Below, one piece after another: positions 25,381-37,300 of a stretch of 64,000 nt of DNA; position 1 is the stretch's first letter; each line of letters begins with the position of its first letter. Position numbers and translations under genes: made by a program. The stretch lies in the NCBI RefSeq assembly GCF_002575655.3, contig NC_053040.3, positions 151,591,148 through 151,655,147 on the forward strand. Reading direction: 5' to 3'. The notes beneath the pieces were generated by a model. The model made no database searches, was not told the DNA's origin, and saw nothing but the letters and a program-made list of their open reading frames with translations. The stretch comes from Aegilops tauschii subsp. strangulata. Lineage: Eukaryota; Streptophyta; Magnoliopsida; Poales; Poaceae.

Positions 25381-28300
25381 GTGCGTTCTGATGCCTCTTC
25401 AGCCGTAAATATGCTGTTTTATTTGTTAATGTTACCAAACGCGTACAAGTACACATGTTCTCCGGGGTGTTCAGTTTGAATTAATTGATTTCTCAAAAAG
25501 AAGAAGTTTGAATCAATTGAGGAAATGAAATGGTGCGCAATTTAGTACTCCCGCCGTTCCAAAATAGATGACCCAACTTTGTACTAACTTTGTACTAAAG
25601 TTAGTATAAAGTTGAGTCATCTATTTTGGAACAGAGGGAGTATGATGCAATTGACGTTTCTGCTATATATACCCGTTTCCCGTGTTTAGTCCAGTGATAT
25701 AGTCTGATTTTCGTTCTGTCTGTTCACAAGGGATCTCAATACCTAAAAAAAATCGTTAGCCTATTCCATCGAAATCACTATCACATTGGTGTAGTTTGTA
25801 AGAAGATATCATGCAAGCTGGAGATAACAATGATGGTTAGTGAGCATGATAATTGCGGTGAACGATCTGCTGCTTTGAAGTTTTCTTGAGGTTGTATGTT
25901 GGATATCCTGTTGATTTGTTGTGTTCTCAACTTTTCATTTACTGGAGCAGTTTATGTTTTTGATTCTACAAGTGCTGAAAGTAATCACATATTTGGTGAC
26001 CATTTGTGAAATATTTCCGATGTATGTCTGCACACTATTTTTCTAACATGTTTTATTTCTTGGGAAATTATGGTGATCTTACCAGACATAGAGCATACTT
26101 CAAAATCCTTTAAACCACGTTCGAATTGGTTACATGATTGCATCTATTTTTAAAGAACCCTGTTGCCTATTTAATTGTTCACACAAACTTCATTACTGCT
26201 CGGCGTATTAGATTGATTTACATCAACACACTTCTTGGTTCTGTGACTATTGACAGGCACTTTAGGTTGCCTACTATTCTTGTTGGAGATGGCCGTCTTG
26301 GTGGTATTTCAGGCACTTTATCGGCATATGAAACTCTGTTGCTCAGGGGGTATGATGTTAGCGCAGTAATTTTGGAAGATTGTGGTTTGTCAAACGACAA
26401 GTTCTTGCTTTCTTACTTGAGAAATAGGTAACATGCTTCAGTCTTATTGTTATTTTTATAAATGTTTTAGCAGCTCGATTTCATTGATACGACAGCTTCA
26501 CAATGTTTGTATTATTTAGGGTACCAGTGCTTGTTTTGCCACCTATTCCAGAAGATCCATCAGATGACCTAACTGATTGGTTTTCCGAATCATCTTCAGT
26601 TTTTGGTTTGCTTGAAGATGCCCTGCGATCTTTTCATTTGAAAAGAATTCAGAGGTTAAACAGTATGCAAAGAAAATCAAAGGATTTACTGTGGTGGCCC
26701 TTCACTCAGCACAATCTTGTACCTGTAGATTGTGTTACAGTAATTGATTCGCGTTGTGGTGAGAGTTTTTCAGCATACAAGGTTTGTCCAATGTATATTC
26801 CAAGCTTTTGAAAAGAAATTTAAAATGAAGCTTTGAAACATCAGCGGCGTTGTTATGGAATCTTTTGATGTAGGTGAAAGACAACAAGATGATGATGATC
26901 CCTCAGTTTGATGCATGTGCAAGTTGGTGGACTCAAGGACCTGATTCTAAGTTGCAGGTTATTCTTGCACTTCCTGTATTTTCAAAATCTCCTTTACCTT
27001 GGTTTGCTAAGGGAACTCTTATTGCAGGTGTTCTATGGCTAAAGTTCTGTATGTTGAACTAATGACATGCAATTTTTGTGGCCTAAATTTCTCTTTCATC
27101 ATCAGATTGAACTTGCAAGAGATATGGGCTACGCTGCTGCTAGGTATGGCCATGTGATGTTTCCAGAGAATGCTCATGAGCCTGCTCTTCGTTGTGCTGA
27201 ACTTTTGCTTGGGGGAATTGGTAAAGGTTGGTACTTTTACTTGTTTTTCATCTATAATAATGTATGTGCAGCAGAACCAAACTGTACGAGTATAAGTCAC
27301 CCCTTAACGAATAAAATGGTGTATTAGTATGAAAAATGACTTGTTTAAAGCACCCTTTAGCTACCAAATTCTGCAGCTTAGAGCTTATTGTTCGCACCTG
27401 AACACGTCATTGTGTGCCTCCGACATCGAGCATGATATGCTAGACACGTCGTCAGAGGAGCCTCACCGGGAGCGTGATAGGCAAGACACGCCGACGGATC
27501 CCTTGAGACCCGAAACCCCACACGCCCGGGAGGGACCCCTTCAAGGTGCGTGGCGGCAATGGGCTGCCCTAGTTCGGCTTGGTCGCCCCTAGAGCGTTGA
27601 GGTTCGCTGACATTGAACACGAAGAACAAGAAGCAAAAAACCAGGGCAAAGGAGACGTAGATAGGACATAAAAGTGACAGCAAGATAGACAAGACTCCCA
27701 ACAAGATGACGATAACGCGTCGGATCAGACAAGAGCTCGCCATCAGAAGCGCGAAGGTTAACATTGAGCTCCATAGGAGTCTCGATAGTGCGCTCATCAC
27801 TAAGAGCCGCACGAGCAAGAAGATCCTGGATATACTTTTCTTGGGAAATAGAAAAGCCATCAGAGGTGGAGGAAACCTCAATCCCAAGAAAGTAACGAAG
27901 AGGACCAAGATTAGACATAAGAAACTGCTCATTGAGACGGGCCTTGACAAAGGCAATGTACTCAGAATCATCACCAGTGATGATCATGTCATCAACATAT
28001 AGAAGAAGACGAGTGCGACCACGAGTAGAAAGGTGGACAAACAACGCCGAATCATGAGCTGCAGTTACCATAGAGGCAAAACGCTCAAACCAAGCACGGG
28101 GGACTTGCTTAAGGCCATATAGAGAGCGACGAAGACGACAAGCCATGCCGTCAGGAACTGAATACCGAGGTGGTGGCTGCATATAAACTTCCTCACGCAA
28201 CTCACCATTAAGAAAGGCATTCTTAACATCAAGTTGAGACACAGACCAGTGGCGAACAGAGGCCACGACAAGAAGTGTGCGGACAGTGGTCATATGGGCC

Positions 28301-31300
28301 ATAGGAGCACTCATCATAATCACGACCATGCTCCTGCTGAAAGCCACGAGCCACAAGACGAGCTTTATAACGCTCAAGAGAACCATCAGAGCGAGTCTTA
28401 ATCTTATAGGCCCACTTACAAGTGATGGGACGAACATAGGGAGGAAGAGAAACCAGGTCCCATGTGCCATTGCGCTCAAGGGCAGCAATCTCCTCTGCCA
28501 TCGCAAACTGCCATTCAGGATGAACAATAGCATCTCGATAAGTAGTCAGCTCAAGAACAGTCGAAAGACCATAGTGAGAAGGAGAATATCGGTCAGGGGC
28601 GGACAAGGCCGAGGACGAAGACCATAAGTCGGGTGAGAGGAGGAAGACGACACACCAGAAGTAGAAGGCACATCTGTAGACTTATCCACAACACGTGAAC
28701 GACGAGTATAATGGAAAGGAAAGGAGGGAAGAGGTGGAATCACTGGAGGTGGAGACGGGGAATGTATCGGTGATGAAGGTGGAGAAGTGGAAGGTATCGG
28801 TGATGAAGGTGGGAAGTTATGCGATGAGGGAGGAGAAGAAACCGTAGGAGAGGACGGGGTCGGTTCTGTAACAGCGGGACGAGGAGTAAGAATACCGGGC
28901 ACAAAGGGTGGTGTATCCGGAAATGTAAGGAATGAGATGTCCTCCGTAGAAAAAGCCGAGGAGGACAGACGCGAGTAGAAGGGACGAGATTCATCAAAGG
29001 TCACATCCCGGGAAATACGCATCCGGCGATCGACAGGATCCCAACACCGATAGCCCTTATGCTCATCACTGTATCCAAGGAAGACACACTCAACAGACTG
29101 AGCGGTCAGTTTGGTGCGTTCACGAGAGGCAAGCAAAACATAGCAAACGCAACCAAACAAACGGAGCGTCGAATAATCAGGAGAACGACTAGAAAGACGC
29201 TCGAGAGGAATACCACCCTGTAGAGCAGCAGAAGGCTGAATGTTGATGAGGTAGGTGGAAGTGGTAACAGCCTCAGCCCAAAAGTGAGGCGGAAGAGAGG
29301 CGGCAATCATCATTGCATGCGTCGTCTCAAGAAGGTGACGATGCTTGCGCTCAGCCACACCATTCTGAGCATGAGCACCAGGGCAAGAGAACCCAGTAAG
29401 AGTACCCTGCTCAGCAAGAAATCCTCGCAGTGCATGGGAGATATACTCACCAGCTGAATCTGCGCGGAAAACATGAATAGGAGTGGAATACTGGGTATGA
29501 ACCATGGGAGCAAACTTTTTGTATATAGGTAAGACCTCACTACGAGAAGACATGAAATAGATCCAAGTGTATCGAGAAAAAACGTCTATAAAGATAATAT
29601 AGTTGCGATGACCCCCTTTCGAAGCGAAGGGAGCCGGACCCCAAACATCAGAGTGAACGAGATCAAAAGGACGCTCGGACACTGACTCACTGTGAGGGTA
29701 GGGTAGCTGAATCTGCTTACCAAGTCTACAACCCAGACAATCCAACGAAGCGTTACCGGAGACAGACCCCAGAACACCGCGATGAACCAAAGACGAGAGA
29801 CGAGAACCACATAAATGGCCAAGACGATGATGCCACTGCTGAAAAGAGCTAGTAGATGCAGCTATAGGGGCCGCGAGACTGGCGGTGGTGGCAGCGGAGT
29901 GAAGACAAAGCCAGTCAAGCTCCCAAAGACCATCAAAGCGTCGAGGGCCAGCACCAAGCAAAGTGCCCGTGTGACGATCCTGAACAGAACATGAATCGAA
30001 GTCGAGAATGACCCTACAACTAGAGTCGACAATCTGACCACCAGATATGAGCTGCATGGTAAGTCGAGGAACATGAGCGACAGAGGGGAATGAAGAAGTG
30101 CTAAGAGTGCCTTGACTAGCTACAGGGAGGGGAGTGCCATCAGCCGTAAGAACACGTACATGAGACTCGACAGGTTGAATGGAGGTCGAAGTGGAAGAAT
30201 CATAAGTCATGTGAGAAGACGCTCCAGTATCAAGAATCCATGGGGATGTACCTGAATAAGTAGAAGGTGGTTTCTCAGTGCCAGAAGAGTCAGCCACAGA
30301 ACCTGCAGAAACCGTCGGTGAAGAATCCCAAGCATCAAGCAGGCATTTCAACTGTGCAATCTCATGCGCAGACAGGGACACGGTCGAAGAGGTCGAGGTA
30401 GAAACACCTGCTGACGATGAGCAGTCGCCTCCACCCATGGAAGCCGCGTGCAGAGTCGACCGAGAGTAGCGAGTCGACGTAGAGCCGCATGTGAAAGCCA
30501 CTGGGGGATTCGAGGTAGATCGGTCACCGCCGAATGTGGAAGCCTCGTCATGAGTCGACGTAGGGCGACAATCACCAGGTGCGGAAGCCGTGGGAAGAGT
30601 CGCTGAAGAACGACCAACACCATCAAGTGAAGCGGCTAGACGAGGCGGTGCAGCTGCCGAAGGAGTCGATGTAGAACGGTCAGCAACACCCGTGGATGTC
30701 ACATAAGATCGAAGTAGGGCGACAACCACCACCTCCAAGCGAGCGAGCATGAAGCACCGAGGAAAAGCGCATGTGCGAGACGGGGTCTGTACGGAATACC
30801 GTCGAGAAACACTGGCAACGCGGGAGAGGCGTACCCGGCGAAAGCATTGCACCTTTTTTTTACTCTTTTTTCTCTCTCTTTTTTTGGAGTGTCAGTCAAC
30901 ATAGCAGAGTCCGAAACAAGGCCCAAGGCAGCAGCGAGGCCCAAAACGAAGCAGCCAAAAGGGCTGAAGGTGCCAATGATCTGCAACTGGATCGACTCAT
31001 TCCGAGTCAATCCACAGACGACTTGATCTAGAATTCGAGCGGGCGAGCAGCAGCCGACCGGAGGGCGCCGGCGGGAGGTGGGAATCGAAGTCGGCGGCGG
31101 CGGAGAAATCACGGGACCGCGGCAGGGAGGCGGCGGCGGCCGGCGGAAGTCGCGGGGAGCGGCCTGGAGGCGGCGGCCGGTGGAGAAGTCGTGGGGCGCG
31201 GCCGGGAGGCGGCGGCGACTAGCGGAGAAGTCGCAGGGCCGCGGCCTACGAGCGAGCGCACGCTGCTCCGTGCAATCAGAATGAGGCATAAGGGCTCGAT

Positions 31301-34300
31301 CCTGATCTGCGACGAGGCGTACAGAGAGGGAGCAACGTGGTGGTGGCGATTTGGTGGCGATAGACTTCGGCAGGACCTGATCGGCTGGCGAACTAGGCGG
31401 AGACCGGTAGCAGCGGCGACCTACGGAACTGGATCGGAAGAGCACGAGTTGCGGCGTGCGAAAAAAAACCCTACAGCTCTAATACCATGTTAGAATAGCA
31501 ACTTAATCTTATTAGGAGGCCAAAGGCAGCATATATACAAGTACATGAGGATGCCAAAAGGCTAGAATGCAAAAGACCAAAAGTCATCACTAATATAACT
31601 CTAACAACACAAATGTCTTCATGTACCTCTCTCATAGCAATTCTTGAAAAATATACGACCAAATTTGCAAATAGGTAAATTACTTGTCAGATGTACCTGT
31701 TCAAATATGTTGGGGAAGCACGATGATTGCGTGATTTGAATGATATCTTGCTCCGCTTTCTGATGGCTCTCCAACACCTTGTCATCTTCTTCTGGATCCT
31801 GTGCCTCATCACTCTAATGCTTCATGTCAACCGAACTTTGTTCGGCTACATATGTTTGTTGTTGATGCTCGTCAATTTCTTTGGCACGAAACTCATGGTG
31901 CAGAATGAAAGCTCCCTTAACTCCAGAGAAATCAAGCACGATCGTCTTGCCATGTCCTTGCTCAACCAAGCTTGCCTCTTTTGATTTGATAGATCCGAAA
32001 CATGTACAACTTGATTTGGCCCTCCAATAACCGAACTACCCTTATCATTTGAATGACTCCTCATCAACTCTTATCAATTGGCATAGCTTTTTTTTCTTGC
32101 TTAATTCTACCCGTATTGCAACATAATCTGAATCTGCCCCCTTTTTATTTGTTCAAGGCAAAGAGCATTATTATACCTTGGTGCAGCGGTAAAGCTGTTC
32201 ACCCATAGTTAGGCAATGAGATATGTGTGATGCCGAGACTTTGCAATTGTGTAGGGGACGTATAATATGCTATGGTACTAGGTGAAGGCATATGCACTCC
32301 TGCAGAACTTTTATTCATTCGGTTATGATCATTGTGAAGGTGTGGTGCCGAATTATGGATATTAACATTTGCATATGGTGCTGAAACTTAGTAACATGAG
32401 GGGTATCACATGACAGTTGAAGGTAATTAGCAGAATAACTAGCAGTAGCATGGCCTGTTCTCCCATCCGTTGATGTGTTTAATGGTAGACTTGCATATTG
32501 TGAGTTAATTGCTGATGGATAAAACAGTGAAATATCCACTTGCATCTGCAATCCCACAAATCCATATGCAAGTGGATATTTCACTGTATGGACTACATAC
32601 GGAGCAAAATGAGTGAATCTACACTCTAAAATATGTCTATATACATTCGTATGTAGTCTATATTGAAATCTCTGAAAAGACATATTTAGGAACGGAGGGA
32701 GTAGATTGGTAGATAATTGTGCTTACCTGAAGAAAGGAGACAGCAAAACGGGCACATTTGTGAACAAATGATATGTGCTTATCTGATTCATATTGATCTT
32801 ATAAATTTTCCACACAAAAACATTATTTCTGGTTTGCTGAGATAATGATGTTTCAGTTGTTCTTGTTTCATTATTAGTGTCCTGTTATTCAAGTCACATT
32901 GCTCAAGAACATTTTATTCATTGCACATAGCTTCCTTGTAATTTGTTGGTCAGATTGGGCTTCCAGAGTTTATTATTCGGACAATGGATCAACGGCAATT
33001 GAAATAGCTCTAAAGATGGCATTTCGCAAGTTTTCACTTGATCGTGGAATTCTACTCGATAGTGACAAGAGTATCACCAACGAAAGAAATATTCAGTTAA
33101 AGGTTTGCTGCTCTTATACTAGACATACTTATCCTCATTGTTTTTAGGTTTTCTGGAGCAGCATAAGGTTGTGGAGGAGTAACTCCACCTTGCTGCTACA
33201 ATGTGTACAACACAAGTGTTGAAGGAACAACTTCAACGTGCTGCGCTAGATATCGCTCTAGAGGCGGAGACAGGGCCGAAATGGCAGCAGGAGTTCAATC
33301 CAAAACTCCTAGAACGCAAGATCCAAGATCTTAGATAACAACACCAAGTTCTATTATAGGTAGTGGGGGTACATAGTCTGGGTACAAACTAGAGGTGAGG
33401 ACCTCTATTTATAGGGCTTTGGGAAGCCTTCACATACTTCTACTTATGGCTTGAACACTCTAGAAAACATTACTTAAGATTCACCATTCTACTCATAGCT
33501 ACTCACAACTAGAGGACTCTAGAAATCAGTAGGTAGGGTAGAAAAGAAAAGGAAACACTACACTATTGTGGAAGCATCTAGAAGTAGCCAAACAAATTTG
33601 ACATGTGATTTTGTTTTATTTTCTTTTTCCTCATCATTCTTCCCTGGTTGTTTGAAACTCGCCTCGAGTTATCTTCATAGAGCGCTTCTTTTGGATGGTA
33701 GATAGTCAAGTCCGCAACATTGAAAGTGTTGGATATACCCATGTCACTTGGAAGATCTATCACATAAGCATTATCATTTATCTTCCTCACAATAGAGAAG
33801 GGCCCATACCTTTGCTGCCTAAGCTTCCCTTTAACACCTAAAGGCAGCCTCTCTTTTCGAAGGTAGACCATCACCTTATCACCAATTTGGAATGATTTCG
33901 GCCTCCTTTTGCAGTCAGCAAGTTGTTTATATTTCTGATTTTGTGCTTCCAAAACACCACGAATTTCTTCAAATAACTCAGTGTAATTATCAGCAACGGA
34001 CAATGCTGATTTTGAGTTTCCCCTTGATGGTAGCTTCACCAGGTCCACCACATGTGTTGGAACTTTAGTGTAGACAACGGAAAAAGGACTCGTTCCTGTG
34101 GATCTATGCTTGGAGTTATTGTAGGAGAACTCTGCAAGAGATAAAGTCAAATCCCATTGTCCCTTTCTTTCTCCACAAATGCACCGGACCAGATTACCCA
34201 AAAATTTGTTCACCACTTCAGTTTGTCCATCTATTTGTGGATGGGCAGTGCTAGAAAATTTCAATTCAGTGTTGAATTGCTTCCAAAAAGTGAGCCAAAA

Positions 34301-37300
34301 TGCAACAAGAAATTGCTATCATGGTCTGAGACGATGGACCTTGGAACTCCATGAAGTCTGACCACTTCCCAAAGAATAGGTTTGCCACATGATGAGCATC
34401 CGTTGTCTTGTGGCACGGGATGAAATGAGCCATCTGAGAGAATCTATCCACGACCACAAACACGACATCACTCCCTCGTCTTGTTCTTGGCAAACCCAAG
34501 ACGAAGTCCATAGAGATGTCCTCCCATGGAGCAACAGGAACAGGCAAAGGCATGTATAACCCTGTGTTTTGGACTTGGCCTTTGCAAGTTTGACATATCG
34601 GGCATCGCTGAACAAACTTTCCACCATCTCTCTTTAGTTGTGGCCAAAAGTAACGAGCTTCCAGGTTAGCGGTAGTCTTGTCACGTCCAACATGGCCACT
34701 AAGATCACTTGAATGGAGTTACCGAAAAGGGCTTTCGCCTCGCTTTATATATAAAGCAACAACCAACCGACATCCGAAACCGATACAAACACAACACCCC
34801 ACACCACACTCACACACACCCAAGGCCAGATACATAGGTGCCAAAGGGCTACAACAACAACATGCCGCACGACTCGAAGTAGACTGCAGGAGAAGACATT
34901 AAGCATCACTACAGAGCCGCCGGCGCCCTTCTGATGAAGATATCGCGAAGAGGTGAAGTTGAGGCTCGACGAAACCGAGCGCTCTGAGACGGTGCCTTCG
35001 GGAAGGACAATGACACAACAGCGCCGCCACCGCCCGATCAAAAGATCAGATTTTCATCTGAAGCGCGACGAAGGGAGGGAGCAATCAGAACGGAGGCTTC
35101 AGAAGATGGCGACACCCACAGGCGTCGTCTCCGGTATGGCCAAACCATACATGGTTTCCACCCTGGCTCGCAAACTCCACCTCCGACGAGAACATCGAGA
35201 TGGCAGCCACCACATCGCCGACGCAGCCATGGCCACTAGCCGCCCGCACTTGAGCTGCGGGCTCAGCCCACAAGCACAGCGGCTCCCACCTCCCGGGCCG
35301 CCGCCCGGGAAACAAGATGCCCCAAAGACCCATCATGACTGTGAATGATGACCAACCGGCAAACTCCGACCGCCGACAGAGCCGCCAGCGACCGGAACGA
35401 CCGGATCTACCGGGGAGCCACCAGGTTGGAGAAGAGGTCGGGTGGGAGCGGACTACGTCGACGTCCGGCACCCCTGCCGGTGACGGGTGGCCCGACCGCA
35501 TCGGCGCCACCCATCTCTCCCACCCCCTCTCCAAACATCACCCTTGATGCCCAACCGGAGCTCCCTGCCTGGATCCGCACCCAGCCCAAACCTGTCACCC
35601 GCTCAACGACGCGAGAAGCCGAACCAACCACCAACAACAACCATGGGAGAGATCTAGAAGCATCCACAAGGATCGCCCACAGACGAGCGGACGCCGGAGC
35701 ACGTCCAGCCGCCGCTGCACACGGCCCGCGCATCGAGCCGCCACCACGTCGTCGTGGTCCACTCCATGCTTCAGCCCGAAGACCTCTGCCAACACCCCGC
35801 GACCACCACCGCCGGCAAGAGGGACCGAAACCGGCAGCACGCACCTCTAGAGCCTCCCGCAGCCGACCATCACCAGCCTAGGCGCCGCTGCAAGCGCCCA
35901 GACCCCGCCGACGAGGCCCCACCCGCAGCCAGACCCAGCCGACATCTGGATCTGGGGCGCATGGGGGAAGCCGCCGCCGCCGGCACGACGCGCACCACCG
36001 CCGCCCACAGCCTTCCACGCCACCGCCAGGAGGACGCGACCCCGCCGCCAGCTCCTGGGTGAATGCTGCCGCGCCCTGTGCCGCCGCCCGACGGCCACGG
36101 CCCGCGCCGAGCCACCACGAACGGGGGAAGAGGGGCCCGCTGGCAGCGTGCCAAGGCGGCGGCGAGGAGGAGAGAGGGTGGGGAGGGAGGGGAGGGCGCG
36201 GTGGCAAGGGTTGCCCCTTCGGTCGCCCGCGGGTGCGACGCGGAGGGGAGTAGGGGCTCTCTGTACTTCTTGGAATGCACAAACGATCATTTTTGAAGAG
36301 AGAGCCATCTTGCATCAAATAGTCATCACCTAATGGCTAGCCCTGATTTGTTTTACCCAAACATGGCCAAAGTCTTCGTCATCCTCATACAACTCCTTTA
36401 TTTGATCCATGCCTGAAAGTTCAGCCTCAAAAGAAGTCAAGAGCCATGCACAACGACTCGGCATCAGCCACTCGGTTAGTCGTTCCAGATTTATGCACAA
36501 TGAGATAGTTAAACCTCTCCAGGTATACTGCCCATCTTGCTAGCATGCGATCAACATGCTTTTGATTTCTAAAATGCATCAAGAATTGATGGTCAATGTA
36601 AACGACAAACTCTTTAGGCAGCAAATAGACTTCCCAAGTTTTCAAAGCTTTGAAAATGGCATACAATTCTTGCTGATAAGTATTCCATTTCTTTCTAGCC
36701 TCGTTTAACTTCTTACTAAAGAAAGCAATGGGCTTCCTTTCTTGAGATAGAACAGCTCCAATGCCTACTCCACTTGCGTCACACTCCGACTCAAAAACCT
36801 TGTTGAAATCAGGTAGCACCAAGACAGGAGCTTGTGAGAGTTTTTGCTTGATCTCATCGAAACTAACTTCAGCCGCTTTTGTCCATTGGAACTTTCCTTT
36901 TTTCAGGCACTCGGTAATTGGTGCCATGATAGTGCTGAAATTCTTCACAAACAGCCTATAGAAAGTTGCAAGGCCATGAAAACTTCTTACTTCAGAAATG
37001 GTCTTTGGAGTTGGCCATTCTCGAATTGCTTCAACCTTAGCATCATCAACACGAATACCGTCACATGTTATGACGAATCCTAGGAAAAGAAGTTGTGTTT
37101 GCAGGAAAACACATTTCTTCAAGTTGACGTAGAGCTCATTTTCCCTTGGTACTTTTAGCACCTTTCGAATGTGATCAAAGTGTTCATCCTCGTCCTTGCT
37201 ATAGATCAAGATGTCATCGAAATAGACCACAACAAAGTGGGATAAGAAGGGTCGAAGGACTTGATTCATCAGGTGGATAAAGGTACTTGGTGCATTTGAG

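Larger units (their letters stand above)
27671..31606 (-). mobile_element. Copia LTR retrotransposon in intron 5, 3' part and gag missing
   Basis: On the minus strand: 5' LTR 31488-31606, primer-binding site TGGTATTAGAGC directly after it, a GC-rich leader, then protease, integrase and reverse transcriptase. There is no gag, unlike the related element in intron 9, and sequence ends within RNase H with no 3' LTR. It is antisense to the host gene. The family is the same as, or close to, the intron 9 copy, as long protein stretches agree. Confidence 0.85.

Noticed and set aside
24787..25479. Several overlapping frames over biotin exon 1
   Set aside because: GC-rich shadows of the true frame, Pro/Arg-rich, with no motif.
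31078..31493. Gly/Arg-rich plus-strand ORFs
   Set aside because: They lie over the GC-rich leader of the antisense copia and have no domain.
35085..36308. Long frames on both strands in the 34.7-36.3 kb insertion
   Set aside because: High GC gives open frames in almost every phase; none carries a known motif or matches the other.
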